From: Bacteroidales bacterium UBA5621
Lineage (GTDB): Bacteria; Bacteroidota; Bacteroidia; Bacteroidales; VadinHA17
Assembly: GCA_002424525.1 (NCBI GenBank)
Contig: DIKJ01000198.1
Location: 5,252-54,321, forward strand
Direction of reading: 5' to 3'
Length of the DNA stretch: 49,070 nt
In this document: positions 17,466 through 24,888 of the stretch, one piece after another
Layout of the letters: each line of letters begins with the position of its first letter
How positions within the stretch are numbered: the first letter of the stretch is position 1
The notes under the pieces: generated by a model
Database searches by the model: none
Told to the model about the DNA's origin: nothing
Seen by the model: the letters and a program-made list of their open reading frames with translations, nothing else
Program-made: the position numbers and the translations under genes

Positions 17466-18785
17466 ATGAAAGCACTGTATTATCTCACGGCCATCACGCT
17501 TCTGACACTGGGTTCATGTTCTTCCGGCCTTTATGTGGCCAGAGAATACGACGACCTTTATTTCGTTGCTTCCGATCAGCCTGTAGTTTCCACAATCGTT
17601 GCTGAACGCAGGATTAAGGAAGGAACCCTCAGATCTGAAGAGTATTACGACAATATTTATGCTGCCGACACGCTTGTTTCTGCGGAATATACTGACGCAC
17701 TCAATTATAACGATGCCAATGTCGGCTATTACAGCGGCAGTGGGGGAGGGTTCTATAATTCTTATGACGGGTACTATTCGAGCAGGATAAACAGGTTTTA
17801 CGGAAATTATTTTAATCCTTACTGGAGGGATCCTTTCTATTACGGGTACGGCTATTCACCGTTCAGTTTAAGCTTCGGGTACGGATTCGGTTCCCCTTAT
17901 ATGAATCCTTACTCTTATATGAATCCTTACTATGGCTACTACGATCCTTTCTTTTATGATTCCTACTATTATGGCTACGGAGGCATGTATGGCGGTTATT
18001 ACGGAGGGTATTACGGGAACTATTATTCATCCTATTACAATCCATGGTATTCACCATATTATTATTCCCGCTATGGTTATACTGACACGAAATACACTGT
18101 ACCTTATGGCAGAACGGAAAGAGCCAGCAATCTCTCAACAAGGTGGACAGGCGGTACAGCCTCTCCTTCTGCTTCAACGAGAAGAGATCCGTACCTTTCC
18201 ACAGATGGAGCAAGGACGAGTACCACACAGGCAGTATCATCTGATGCAAGAAGAACGATAACAGACAGGAGTATTACACAGGATCCGGCAAAATCAGGGA
18301 CCCAAACCATTTCTGCCACACCCGACAGGAGATCAGTAACAACAAAGCCTGAATACAATTCTGTTGAAAGAACTTACACGCCCAGCTATAACAACCCCCG
18401 GATGAGCACACGTCCTTCATATAACAACAGCAGGGTTGACCAGAATACAACTCCGGCCGTTAATAACATCAGGTCAAACACCGATGTCAATACCGGAAGG
18501 ACGAACATAAATCAGTCTCAGGCTCCGGGCGTAAGGAGCAGTACCAATCCGTCCATCTCAACAGGACAGATCAGATCAGGAACTTCCGCACCCACCTACA
18601 GCGTTCCGGCACGCAGGAGCACTGATATGGGTTCGATGCCATCCCGTTCGGTTAACTCATCAGGAGGCGGATTCTCATCAGGCTCTGGTTCAATGAGTAG
18701 TGGCGGTTCCTCTTCAGGAGGAGGCTCTTCTTCATCCGGCTCCTCATCGTCTTCATCATCCTCATCAGGCGGGACAAGGCGATAA
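17466..18785 (+). CDS. Tyr/Gly-rich low-complexity lipoprotein with Ser/Gly tail
   Basis: 439 residues. Lipoprotein signal peptide with lipobox LGSC (lipidated Cys18). Residues about 20-95 are ordinary, with acidic and aromatic residues; about 95-205 are extremely rich in Tyr, Gly, Pro and Phe in repeats such as NPYSYMNPYYGYYDPFFYDSYYYGYGG; about 210-380 are Ser/Thr/Arg/Asn-rich with repeated SYNNPRMSTRPSYNNSRV-like units; the last 50 are nearly all Ser and Gly, ending in GTRR. No enzyme domain. The composition suggests a disordered, sticky, surface or envelope structural protein. Its dedicated 5' region contains repeated palindromic sites. A FadL-like porin follows after 87 nt containing a possible terminator. 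Vitellogenin-like names are often given to such proteins on composition alone; I do not infer homology. Confidence 0.85.
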   Translation: MKALYYLTAITLLTLGSCSSGLYVAREYDDLYFVASDQPVVSTIVAERRIKEGTLRSEEYYDNIYAADTLVSAEYTDALNYNDANVGYYSGSGGGFYNSYDGYYSSRINRFYGNYFNPYWRDPFYYGYGYSPFSLSFGYGFGSPYMNPYSYMNPYYGYYDPFFYDSYYYGYGGMYGGYYGGYYGNYYSSYYNPWYSPYYYSRYGYTDTKYTVPYGRTERASNLSTRWTGGTASPSASTRRDPYLSTDGARTSTTQAVSSDARRTITDRSITQDPAKSGTQTISATPDRRSVTTKPEYNSVERTYTPSYNNPRMSTRPSYNNSRVDQNTTPAVNNIRSNTDVNTGRTNINQSQAPGVRSSTNPSISTGQIRSGTSAPTYSVPARRSTDMGSMPSRSVNSSGGGFSSGSGSMSSGGSSSGGGSSSSGSSSSSSSSSGGTRR

Positions 18786-18805
18786 GCGAAAAAACTATTG
18801 ATTAT

Positions 18806-18849
18806 GATACCTGTAGTTCCATTCTTTGTCAGAGTGCAGGTATCTTTTT
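18806..18849 (+). terminator. Possible Rho-independent terminator or attenuator hairpin
   Basis: GATACCTG (18806-18813) and CAGGTATC (18837-18844) form an 8-bp perfect stem with a 23-nt loop, followed directly by TTTTT (18845-18849). The loop is large, so termination may be partial and allow read-through into the FadL-like gene. Confidence 0.45.
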
Positions 18850-18872
18850 AACCAGGATTAAAACAAACGGTA

Positions 18873-20363
18873 ATGAAAAGAATTAAAATATTTATGCTGG
18901 CGGCGCTGATTGCGTTCCCTGCCATGCATGCACAAAATGTAGACGACGCGCTGAGGTACTCCCAGTTATTCTATAGCGGAACGGCCAGGTTTATGGGAAT
19001 GGGGGGAGCATTTACGGCACTCGGTGGCGATCTCTCAACACTTAGCCAGAATCCTGCAGGATTAGGTGTTTACAGATCTTCTGAGGTTTCTTTTTCGCCT
19101 CAGCTCCTTAACATAAATACATCGGCCAATTTCTTCAATGGCCTCAGCAGTGATTACCTCAATAATTTCAATATTGGCCAGACAGGCGTGGTGCTGAACC
19201 TGATTAGAAACAACGATCAGACAGGCCTTGTTACCCTGAATGCAGGTTATTCGTTCAATAAAACCGGTAATTTCTATTCCACGACCAGGATCGAGGGCAA
19301 AAACGATTACAGTTCCATGGCAGATTATTGGGTAAACCAGAGCAACGGCTTCCATTATTCCGATCTGGGAGGAGCCGCAGGAATAGCATATGATGCATGG
19401 ATAATGGATACCATAACCGGTTCGGGAGGTTACTACTTTGGTACAGTGTTCTCAAATTACGGAGACAATCCACCCTCAATCTACGGGCAGAATGTAAGAC
19501 GGATCATTACAAATTCAGGGTTTATGGGCGAACATTCCTTTTCAATCGGGGGGAACTATTCCAATAAAGTCTTTTTCGGTGCTACATTCGGAATAAACAC
19601 TATCCAGTTTACCGGGCATTATGAACATCTGGAATCGACCAATATCACACTGGTATCGGGATTCGATAATTTCACCTATACCAATCATTATGAGAACAAG
19701 GGTACCGGTTATGCATTTAAAATGGGAGCGATCATAAAACCCATGGAGTATCTTCGCATCGGTCTTGCTTTTCATGCACCCACAGTTTACAAGATAGACG
19801 AGTATTACTACGACAATGTCAGCTCGCAGTTTGATGATGGCGCCAGATACAGTTACTCCAATGATCCGATGCGCTATAACTATGCACTTACAACTCCTCT
19901 GAGGGCTATTGCAGGAGTGGCTGTGCAGGTGCAAAAATCGGCTCTGGTGAGCGCGGAATATGAATTCATTGATTATGGTTCCGCAAGATTCTCAGAGACA
20001 GGTGATAACTTCGACTACAGCGAAAAGAACATGGAGTTGAAAAATTCCCTTAAATCCACAGGGAACTTAAGGCTGGGAGGTGAAGTAAGACTGAACAAGC
20101 TTTACCTGCGGACAGGCTTTGGTTATTACGGAAAAGCTTTCAGGGAAGGCGAGGAAAACGAGAACCTCAATTATACATCATTCTCGGCTGGCGCGGGCTT
20201 CAGGGAGCAGAACCTCTTTGTTGACTTTGGCTTTACTCGCTTTCAGGACAGCCAGAAGTATTTCCTGTATCCTGTTTCCGGCAATACACCATCAGCAATG
20301 GCAGATAATTCGACGGGCAGGAACGTCTTTACCATGACTTTCGGCTTTAAATTCGGCAATTAA
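18873..20363 (+). CDS. FadL/OmpP1-like outer-membrane transport protein
   Basis: 496 residues with signal peptide MKRIKIFMLAALIAFPAMHA. The mature start (DALRYSQLFYSGTARFMGMGGAFTALGGDLSTLSQNPAGLGVYRSSEVSFSPQL) is the hallmark N-terminal plug region of the FadL/OmpP1/TodX family in Bacteroidetes (SARxxGMGGAxxAxxxDxxxxxxNPAGL). The rest alternates beta strands with aromatic girdle residues and ends in a strand finishing with Phe-Lys-Phe-Gly-Asn. FadL proteins pass hydrophobic molecules across the outer membrane; the related PorV shuttles T9SS cargo, but this protein is longer than PorV and no Por genes are nearby. Transport of a hydrophobic substrate is the default inference. Confidence 0.82.
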   Translation: MKRIKIFMLAALIAFPAMHAQNVDDALRYSQLFYSGTARFMGMGGAFTALGGDLSTLSQNPAGLGVYRSSEVSFSPQLLNINTSANFFNGLSSDYLNNFNIGQTGVVLNLIRNNDQTGLVTLNAGYSFNKTGNFYSTTRIEGKNDYSSMADYWVNQSNGFHYSDLGGAAGIAYDAWIMDTITGSGGYYFGTVFSNYGDNPPSIYGQNVRRIITNSGFMGEHSFSIGGNYSNKVFFGATFGINTIQFTGHYEHLESTNITLVSGFDNFTYTNHYENKGTGYAFKMGAIIKPMEYLRIGLAFHAPTVYKIDEYYYDNVSSQFDDGARYSYSNDPMRYNYALTTPLRAIAGVAVQVQKSALVSAEYEFIDYGSARFSETGDNFDYSEKNMELKNSLKSTGNLRLGGEVRLNKLYLRTGFGYYGKAFREGEENENLNYTSFSAGAGFREQNLFVDFGFTRFQDSQKYFLYPVSGNTPSAMADNSTGRNVFTMTFGFKFGN

Positions 20364-20393
20364 ATACTTCTTCTTTGATTGACTTCCTTTTCA

Positions 20394-20424
20394 GAGGGGC
20401 TTTCCGGTGACAGGGGAGCCCCTC
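20394..20424. terminator. GC-rich hairpin between convergent genes
   Basis: GAGGGGCT (20394-20401) pairs perfectly with AGCCCCTC (20417-20424) across a 15-nt loop. It lies between the ends of the FadL-like gene (+) and wbqC (-), the expected position for a shared terminator. It lacks a strong T-tract on either strand, so efficiency is uncertain. Confidence 0.5.
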
Positions 20425-20426
20425 GG

Positions 20427-21041
20427 TTATTCTGCATGAAGATATTCTGCGGATTCAGGCCCCATGTTGAAAAGGAGATCGATAATGCTTAATCCTGGCA
20501 TGAAGCCTGTCCTGTAATTAAATACCTGGATATATTCCCTTGTTTCAAAACTTGATTCATTTTTCGGAATTAGCCTGTACCTGTAATCATTGTCTGCGTC
20601 AGCTGCCGGTTCGAAGACATATGTAAATCCAATGTTTTTTTTTATTTTCAGGAACTCCAGAATGGTAAAGAGGAGGTCAGTGTTGAGATCGATCAGAAAT
20701 CTCGGTCCGGAATTGATTATCTTTTCGATCTTTTCAAAATAGAACTGGAACCAGGGGGCTGAATTATACGAGGCTGTCAGAGCCCTCAGATGAATATTCT
20801 GCCATCGTTTGGTATAATCGATTTCCACATCCTTTATTTTCGCTTTCGGCACACCTCCTTTTTTCACAGGGACAGAAAGCACAAGCGGTCCGTTGGATGA
20901 GAGAATTTTGCACCTGTTCCTGTAGGTTTGCCTGGGATAGTTTTCTTCTTTTTCAATAAATATTTCTCCGGCACCATCAATCAGCATGAAATAACTTACT
21001 GGGGGCAGGTATGCCGTTGACAGGAGGATCTTGTCATCCAT
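20427..21041 (-). CDS. WbqC-like family protein
   Basis: 204 residues. The N-terminal LLSTAYLPPVSYFMLI, then EENYPRQTYRNRCKIL and GPLVLSVPVKKG, are the characteristic WbqC motifs, followed by WQNIHLRALTASYNSAPWFQFYFEKIEKII. Members are found in O-antigen clusters and as single genes in most Bacteroidetes; the biochemical role is not settled (an aminotransferase-associated or glycan-related role has been suggested). No export signal. It begins 12 nt after the larB stop and is probably the last gene of the larC-larE-larB transcript, but nothing ties it functionally to NPN synthesis. Confidence 0.85.
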   Translation of the reverse strand: MDDKILLSTAYLPPVSYFMLIDGAGEIFIEKEENYPRQTYRNRCKILSSNGPLVLSVPVKKGGVPKAKIKDVEIDYTKRWQNIHLRALTASYNSAPWFQFYFEKIEKIINSGPRFLIDLNTDLLFTILEFLKIKKNIGFTYVFEPAADADNDYRYRLIPKNESSFETREYIQVFNYRTGFMPGLSIIDLLFNMGPESAEYLHAE

Positions 21042-21053
21042 GTGTGCTGGTTA

Positions 21054-21803
21054 TCACGACATCCGGTTGATCATGCTGGCTGAGAAACCTGCTCCGAAAC
21101 CGTTATCGATATTGACAACGGTAACGCCTGTTGAACAACTTGTAAGCATAGCCAGGAGTGCTGAGATGCCTCCGAAATTGGCTCCGTATCCAACGCTTGT
21201 AGGAACTGCAATCACAGGTTTATCGACTAGACCGCCAACAACGCTTGCGAGCGCGCCCTCCATTCCTGCAATAACTACGATGACCCTGCAATCCCTTATT
21301 TCGGGAAGCTTGTCGACCAGCCTGTGGATCCCTGCCACCCCGGCATCGTAGATCCTTAAAACGTTGTTGCCAAGAAGCTCTGCAGTAACGGCAGCCTCCT
21401 CAGCGACGGGTATGTCAGATGTCCCCGCCGTGATTACTGCGATCCTGGTTGCAGGGGTTTCCGGTTTACTCTTCTGTATGACCAGAATACCCGCAACCCT
21501 GTGGAAAACAACGGAAGGCTCAACTTCCCTTACAGCTTCAAACATTGTTTCATTTGCCCTGGTGCCGATGATATTCTTCTCACGCTGAGCCATCACCCTG
21601 AAAATCTCAGCGACCTGTTCCACTGATTTCCCGGCGCAGTAAACTATCTCCGGATAGCCCGTCCTGATCTCGCGGTGATGATCTATCCTGGCAAATCCGA
21701 GATCAGTATATGGAAAGTTTTTCAACACTTCAAGGGCATCAGCAATGCTCTTTTCACCGCTTTTTACATCTTCCAGAATTCGTTCAAGTTCTTTTATAGT
21801 CAT
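21054..21803 (-). CDS. larB: Nickel-pincer cofactor biosynthesis protein LarB (P2CMN carboxylase/hydrolase)
   Basis: 249 residues from the ATG at 21803 (MTIKELERIL), which matches the usual family N-terminus and leaves 7 nt after the larE stop; an in-frame ATG at 21848 would overlap larE by 38 nt. LarB carboxylates C5 of the pyridinium ring of nicotinic acid adenine dinucleotide and hydrolyses the phosphoanhydride, making the precursor of the Ni-pincer nucleotide. The C-terminal half is the PurE-like domain: AVITAGTSDIPVAEEAAVTAELLG, VIAGMEGALASVVGGLV, AVPTSVGYGANFGG and NIDNGFGAGF. It lies in order larC-larE-larB. Confidence 0.95.
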   Translation of the reverse strand: MTIKELERILEDVKSGEKSIADALEVLKNFPYTDLGFARIDHHREIRTGYPEIVYCAGKSVEQVAEIFRVMAQREKNIIGTRANETMFEAVREVEPSVVFHRVAGILVIQKSKPETPATRIAVITAGTSDIPVAEEAAVTAELLGNNVLRIYDAGVAGIHRLVDKLPEIRDCRVIVVIAGMEGALASVVGGLVDKPVIAVPTSVGYGANFGGISALLAMLTSCSTGVTVVNIDNGFGAGFSASMINRMS

Positions 21804-21810
21804 AGTAATC

Positions 21811-22602
21811 TTATTTGGGGGGTGTTCCGACTCTTTTATAACCTTCAAGATCCAAAGTTACGTATCTGAATCCGATCTTCTTGAGGTTTTCAATCATTTC
21901 TTCCTTACGGGGATTACCGATTATCTTCTCCATGAAGCCGGGAAGGCACTCGATCCGTGCAAGATCTCCGTGGACTCTCACCCTGACGCCGGGGCACCCT
22001 TTTTCGAGAAGCATGGCTTCTGCTGCGTCGACCATTCTCAGGGTTACTTCTTCCACTTCAACATTATGGGGCAAGCGGGTGAGCAGGCAGGCATTGGCAG
22101 GTTTATTCCAGATCCTGAGCCCTTCGAGGTGAGCCATATCCCTGATGTCCTGCTTGGTAAAACCCGCCTCAAGCAGCGGGCTTCGGATACCCAGTTCTCC
22201 CAATGCTTTCATTCCCGGCCGGTAATCCTGAGTATCATCAGCATTTGTGCCGTCGGCCACATATTTATACCCGTTTGTCCGGGCATAGTCGAGAAGCATC
22301 GTAAAAAGGGTTTTTTTACATAAATAGCATCGATTATCAGGATTTGACCTGATCTCTTCGGGAATTGGCAGTTCGACTATTTCGTGTGGTATACCGGACA
22401 ACCTTACAAATTCAGTTGCTTCAGTGATCTCGTGTTCCGGGATGTATGGGGTTTTAATCGTAATGCCTTTAATATCACGTATTTTAAGGGACCAGGCTCT
22501 GTGCAGGAGATAGGTGCTGTCAACACCTCCTGAGAAAGCAATAATAAAGGAGCCCATATCCTTAAGGAGTGTATCGAGCTTTTCAAGTTTTCTGTTAATC
22601 AT
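21811..22602 (-). CDS. larE: Pyridinium-3,5-biscarboxylate mononucleotide sulfurtransferase LarE
   Basis: 263 residues. Adenylates the two carboxylates of the NPN precursor and converts them to thiocarboxylates. The PP-loop FSGGVDSTYLLHRA (about 24-37) marks the ATP site. Three cysteines stand out: Cys92 and Cys95 (NRCYLCKKTLF) and Cys172 (NKPANACLLTRLP, the position of the sulfur-donating cysteine in the Lactobacillus enzyme). Family knowledge: forms with a single cysteine are sacrificial, while three-cysteine forms bind a [4Fe-4S] cluster; the latter fits here. The ATG overlaps the end of larC by 8 nt (ATGATTAA), showing translational coupling. Confidence 0.95.
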   Translation of the reverse strand: MINRKLEKLDTLLKDMGSFIIAFSGGVDSTYLLHRAWSLKIRDIKGITIKTPYIPEHEITEATEFVRLSGIPHEIVELPIPEEIRSNPDNRCYLCKKTLFTMLLDYARTNGYKYVADGTNADDTQDYRPGMKALGELGIRSPLLEAGFTKQDIRDMAHLEGLRIWNKPANACLLTRLPHNVEVEEVTLRMVDAAEAMLLEKGCPGVRVRVHGDLARIECLPGFMEKIIGNPRKEEMIENLKKIGFRYVTLDLEGYKRVGTPPK

Positions 22603-23785
22603 TTTCGTAATTATTATTGCCAGCCAGCAACGACATTATGTTGTTATAGACCTCTTTTACAGGGATCTTCCTTTCGTTGGCGATCCGCTTGCAATCTTCA
22701 TATTCGGGTTTGAATGAGACCTCTCTTCCTTTAAAGAATGAACGTTTAACATTTATTTTCCCGTAGGGGGTCTCAATTGCTTCCAGTTTTCTTGCAAGGG
22801 TATCTTTTCTGAAAAAAAAGGTCCTGATCCCGATCGATGTGGATTCAGTGAAAATTATTTCCCTTACCATGTCAGCTACCTCTTTCTCGCAAATCACATT
22901 GATCTTTACGCCGGGTCTTCCTTTTTTCATGATTATATCGGAGTAGAACACATCGGAAGCCCCCGCATTGAATAGCCTTTCGGATAAATAGTCGTAAAAT
23001 TCAGGGTTCATGTCATCCACGTTGCACTCAATAAGCGCAGCCTCATGGCCGCCGGATTTTTCCTCAGAGGCCGTCCCGAGAAAGACCCTTAGCAGGTTAG
23101 GGGTATCGGGATTCTCTTTATGGCCTATCCCATAACCTGTCTTTTCAACGCTGAGAGTATCTCCGGAGGTGAAGTGAGTTCCCAGGACAGCTATTATGGC
23201 AGCACCTGTCGGGGTTGTCGCTTCAAAGTTAACACCATCCTTCCTTACGGGAATACCTTTAATTATTTCTGCGGTAGCAGGTGCCGGAACGGGCAGAAGC
23301 CCATGGTCACATCTGACAAAACCGCCACCCAGTTCAACTGGTGAGACAAACACGGCATCAACGTTAAGTGCGTTGAAGCAGATTGCTGCACCTGCAATGT
23401 CGACAATTGAATCAATAGCTCCCACCTCATGAAAATGAACTTTCTCAACAGGAATGGCATGGACTTTTGCTTCTGCTTCAGCTATTTTCATGAAAATCTT
23501 CAGGCTCAGGTCCCTGGTTTTCTGATCAAGTATTGAGTTTCTGAATATTTTTTCAATATCCGCCAGGTGCCTGTGTTTATGCTCACGACGTGTCTGTTTC
23601 ACAGTAACTTTAGTGCCGGTTATGCCGTGTCTCTGGTCTTTTTCAACCAATAGCTCCCATCCTTGCAGATTAAGTTTTCCAAGTTCACCGAGCAGATACC
23701 CGCTATCAATACCAAGGTCAATCATGGCACCAAGATTCATATCACCGCTTATCCCGGAGAAACAATCATAATAGAGAATCCTCAT
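22595..23785 (-). CDS. larC: NPN cofactor nickel insertase LarC
   Basis: 396 residues from the ATG at 23785 (MRILYYDCFSGISGDM), the conserved family N-terminus; the frame extends 10 codons further to 23815 but without similarity. LarC uses CTP to insert nickel into pyridinium-3,5-bisthiocarboxylic acid mononucleotide. Seen: the N-terminal DCFSGISGDMNLGAMIDLG, HKHRHLADIEKIF, KVHFHEVGAIDSIVDIAGA, a GHEAALIECNVDDMNPEFYDYL block and the C-terminal nucleotide-binding part. The long frame is continuous, so LarC1 and LarC2 are encoded as one polypeptide without the frameshift seen in Lactobacillus. First gene of the larC-larE-larB-wbqC unit. Confidence 0.95.
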   Translation of the reverse strand: MRILYYDCFSGISGDMNLGAMIDLGIDSGYLLGELGKLNLQGWELLVEKDQRHGITGTKVTVKQTRREHKHRHLADIEKIFRNSILDQKTRDLSLKIFMKIAEAEAKVHAIPVEKVHFHEVGAIDSIVDIAGAAICFNALNVDAVFVSPVELGGGFVRCDHGLLPVPAPATAEIIKGIPVRKDGVNFEATTPTGAAIIAVLGTHFTSGDTLSVEKTGYGIGHKENPDTPNLLRVFLGTASEEKSGGHEAALIECNVDDMNPEFYDYLSERLFNAGASDVFYSDIIMKKGRPGVKINVICEKEVADMVREIIFTESTSIGIRTFFFRKDTLARKLEAIETPYGKINVKRSFFKGREVSFKPEYEDCKRIANERKIPVKEVYNNIMSLLAGNNNYEND

Positions 23786-23840
23786 AGAAGTAATTTTAAA
23801 AGAGAAACAAACCAACCGGGCTATTGTTATCTGAAACCAT

Positions 23841-23861
23841 AAAATCCGGGTTCCCGGTTTT
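23841..23861. repeat. Imperfect palindrome in the larC/DUF362 divergent promoter region
   Basis: AAAATCCGGGTTCCCGGTTTT: arms CCGGG/CCCGG around a 2-nt centre, flanked by A- and T-runs with one mismatch. The centre is too short for an RNA hairpin loop, so a protein-binding site is likelier than a terminator. It lies 56 nt upstream of the larC ATG and about 95 nt upstream of the DUF362 gene. It does not resemble the known NikR box. Confidence 0.35.
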
Positions 23862-23955
23862 GGACGCTAAGATACAATTTACACGCGTTTTACAAATACC
23901 AAAAAAAGTTGTATCTTTCGCCACTTATTCTTAACCTGTTGATATTATACCGAGT

Positions 23956-24882
23956 ATGATTATGAAGAGAAGAGACTTTTTGAAGACATCAGCCGGTGCG
24001 GGAGTGGCAGCGGGTGCTGCCCTGAGTCTGGGAGGGTATGAGAAGCTCTGGGGAGCTGCGTCAAATTCGGAAAAATATGATGTTGTGGCGGTCATGGGTG
24101 GCAATCCGGATGCCATGTTCGATCTTGGGATACAGGAGCTGGGCGGCATGGGCGCTTTTGTGAAGAAAGGCCAGAAGGTTCTGGTTAAGCCTAACATCGG
24201 GTGGGATGTGATACCCGATCTGGCAGCCAACACAAATCCCCTGCTTGTAAGGCGCATAATTGAACACTGCCTGAAAGCTGGAGCAAGAGAAGTTTATGTT
24301 TTTGACCATACCTGCGATAACTGGGTAAACACTTACAGGAATTCAGGAATCGAGAGAGCCGCTAAAGCCGCCGGAGCAAAGGTTGTGCCGGGCAATACCG
24401 AGAATTATTATCAGCAGATAGAAATTCCGGGAGGCGTCAGGCTTAAAAGAACAAAAGTGCATCAGCTTCTGCTTGAAACAGATGTGTGGATCAATGTACC
24501 CATTCTTAAGGACCACAATTCCACAAGAATGACCAGCTGTCTCAAGAATACCATGGGGCTGGTATGGGACAGGGGATGGTGGCACGCCAACGATCTGCAT
24601 CAGTGCATCGCCGATTATGCTCTCTACGAAAAGAAGCCGGTACTGAATGTTGTTGACTGCTTCAATGTTATGGTGAAACATGGTCCGAAAGGGGTCTCAA
24701 AGGAGGATGTTGTTCAGATGAAATCCCAGATACTTACCGCCGACTGGGTTGCGGGAGATGCTGCAGCCGCCAGGATGCTCGGCATTGAACCGGAGAAGAT
24801 AGATTATATTCCTATGGCCCACAAGGCAGGACTGGGCAATATGAAGCTCGATAGCCTGAATATCAGAAGAATAAAAATGTAA
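23956..24882 (+). CDS. Tat-exported DUF362 family protein
   Basis: 308 residues; ATG at 23956 or 23962 (both in frame, giving MIMKRRDFLK or MKRRDFLK). The twin-arginine signal KRRDFLKTSAGAGVAAGAALSLGG directs folded export, implying a cofactor or complex assembled in the cytosol. The DUF362 domain follows: VLVKPNIGWD (about 75-84), RRIIEHCLKAGAREVYVFD, NVPILKDHNSTRMTSCLKNTMG (about 179-200) and LTADWVAGDAAAARMLGIEP. Unlike many DUF362 proteins it has no ferredoxin domain of its own; the adjacent gene, 6 nt downstream, encodes a six-cluster membrane polyferredoxin, so the two probably act together. A TATCTTTC sequence (23912-23919, one mismatch to the -7 consensus) precedes it. Biochemical function unknown. 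Confidence 0.88.
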   Translation: MIMKRRDFLKTSAGAGVAAGAALSLGGYEKLWGAASNSEKYDVVAVMGGNPDAMFDLGIQELGGMGAFVKKGQKVLVKPNIGWDVIPDLAANTNPLLVRRIIEHCLKAGAREVYVFDHTCDNWVNTYRNSGIERAAKAAGAKVVPGNTENYYQQIEIPGGVRLKRTKVHQLLLETDVWINVPILKDHNSTRMTSCLKNTMGLVWDRGWWHANDLHQCIADYALYEKKPVLNVVDCFNVMVKHGPKGVSKEDVVQMKSQILTADWVAGDAAAARMLGIEPEKIDYIPMAHKAGLGNMKLDSLNIRRIKM

Positions 24883-24888
24883 ATATTA

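Noticed and set aside
23956..24882. DUF362 gene considered as a LarA (DUF2088) substitute for the lar operon
   Set aside because: It has a Tat signal and DUF362 motifs; LarA's nickel-pincer attachment lysine motif and lactate-binding histidines are not recognisable.
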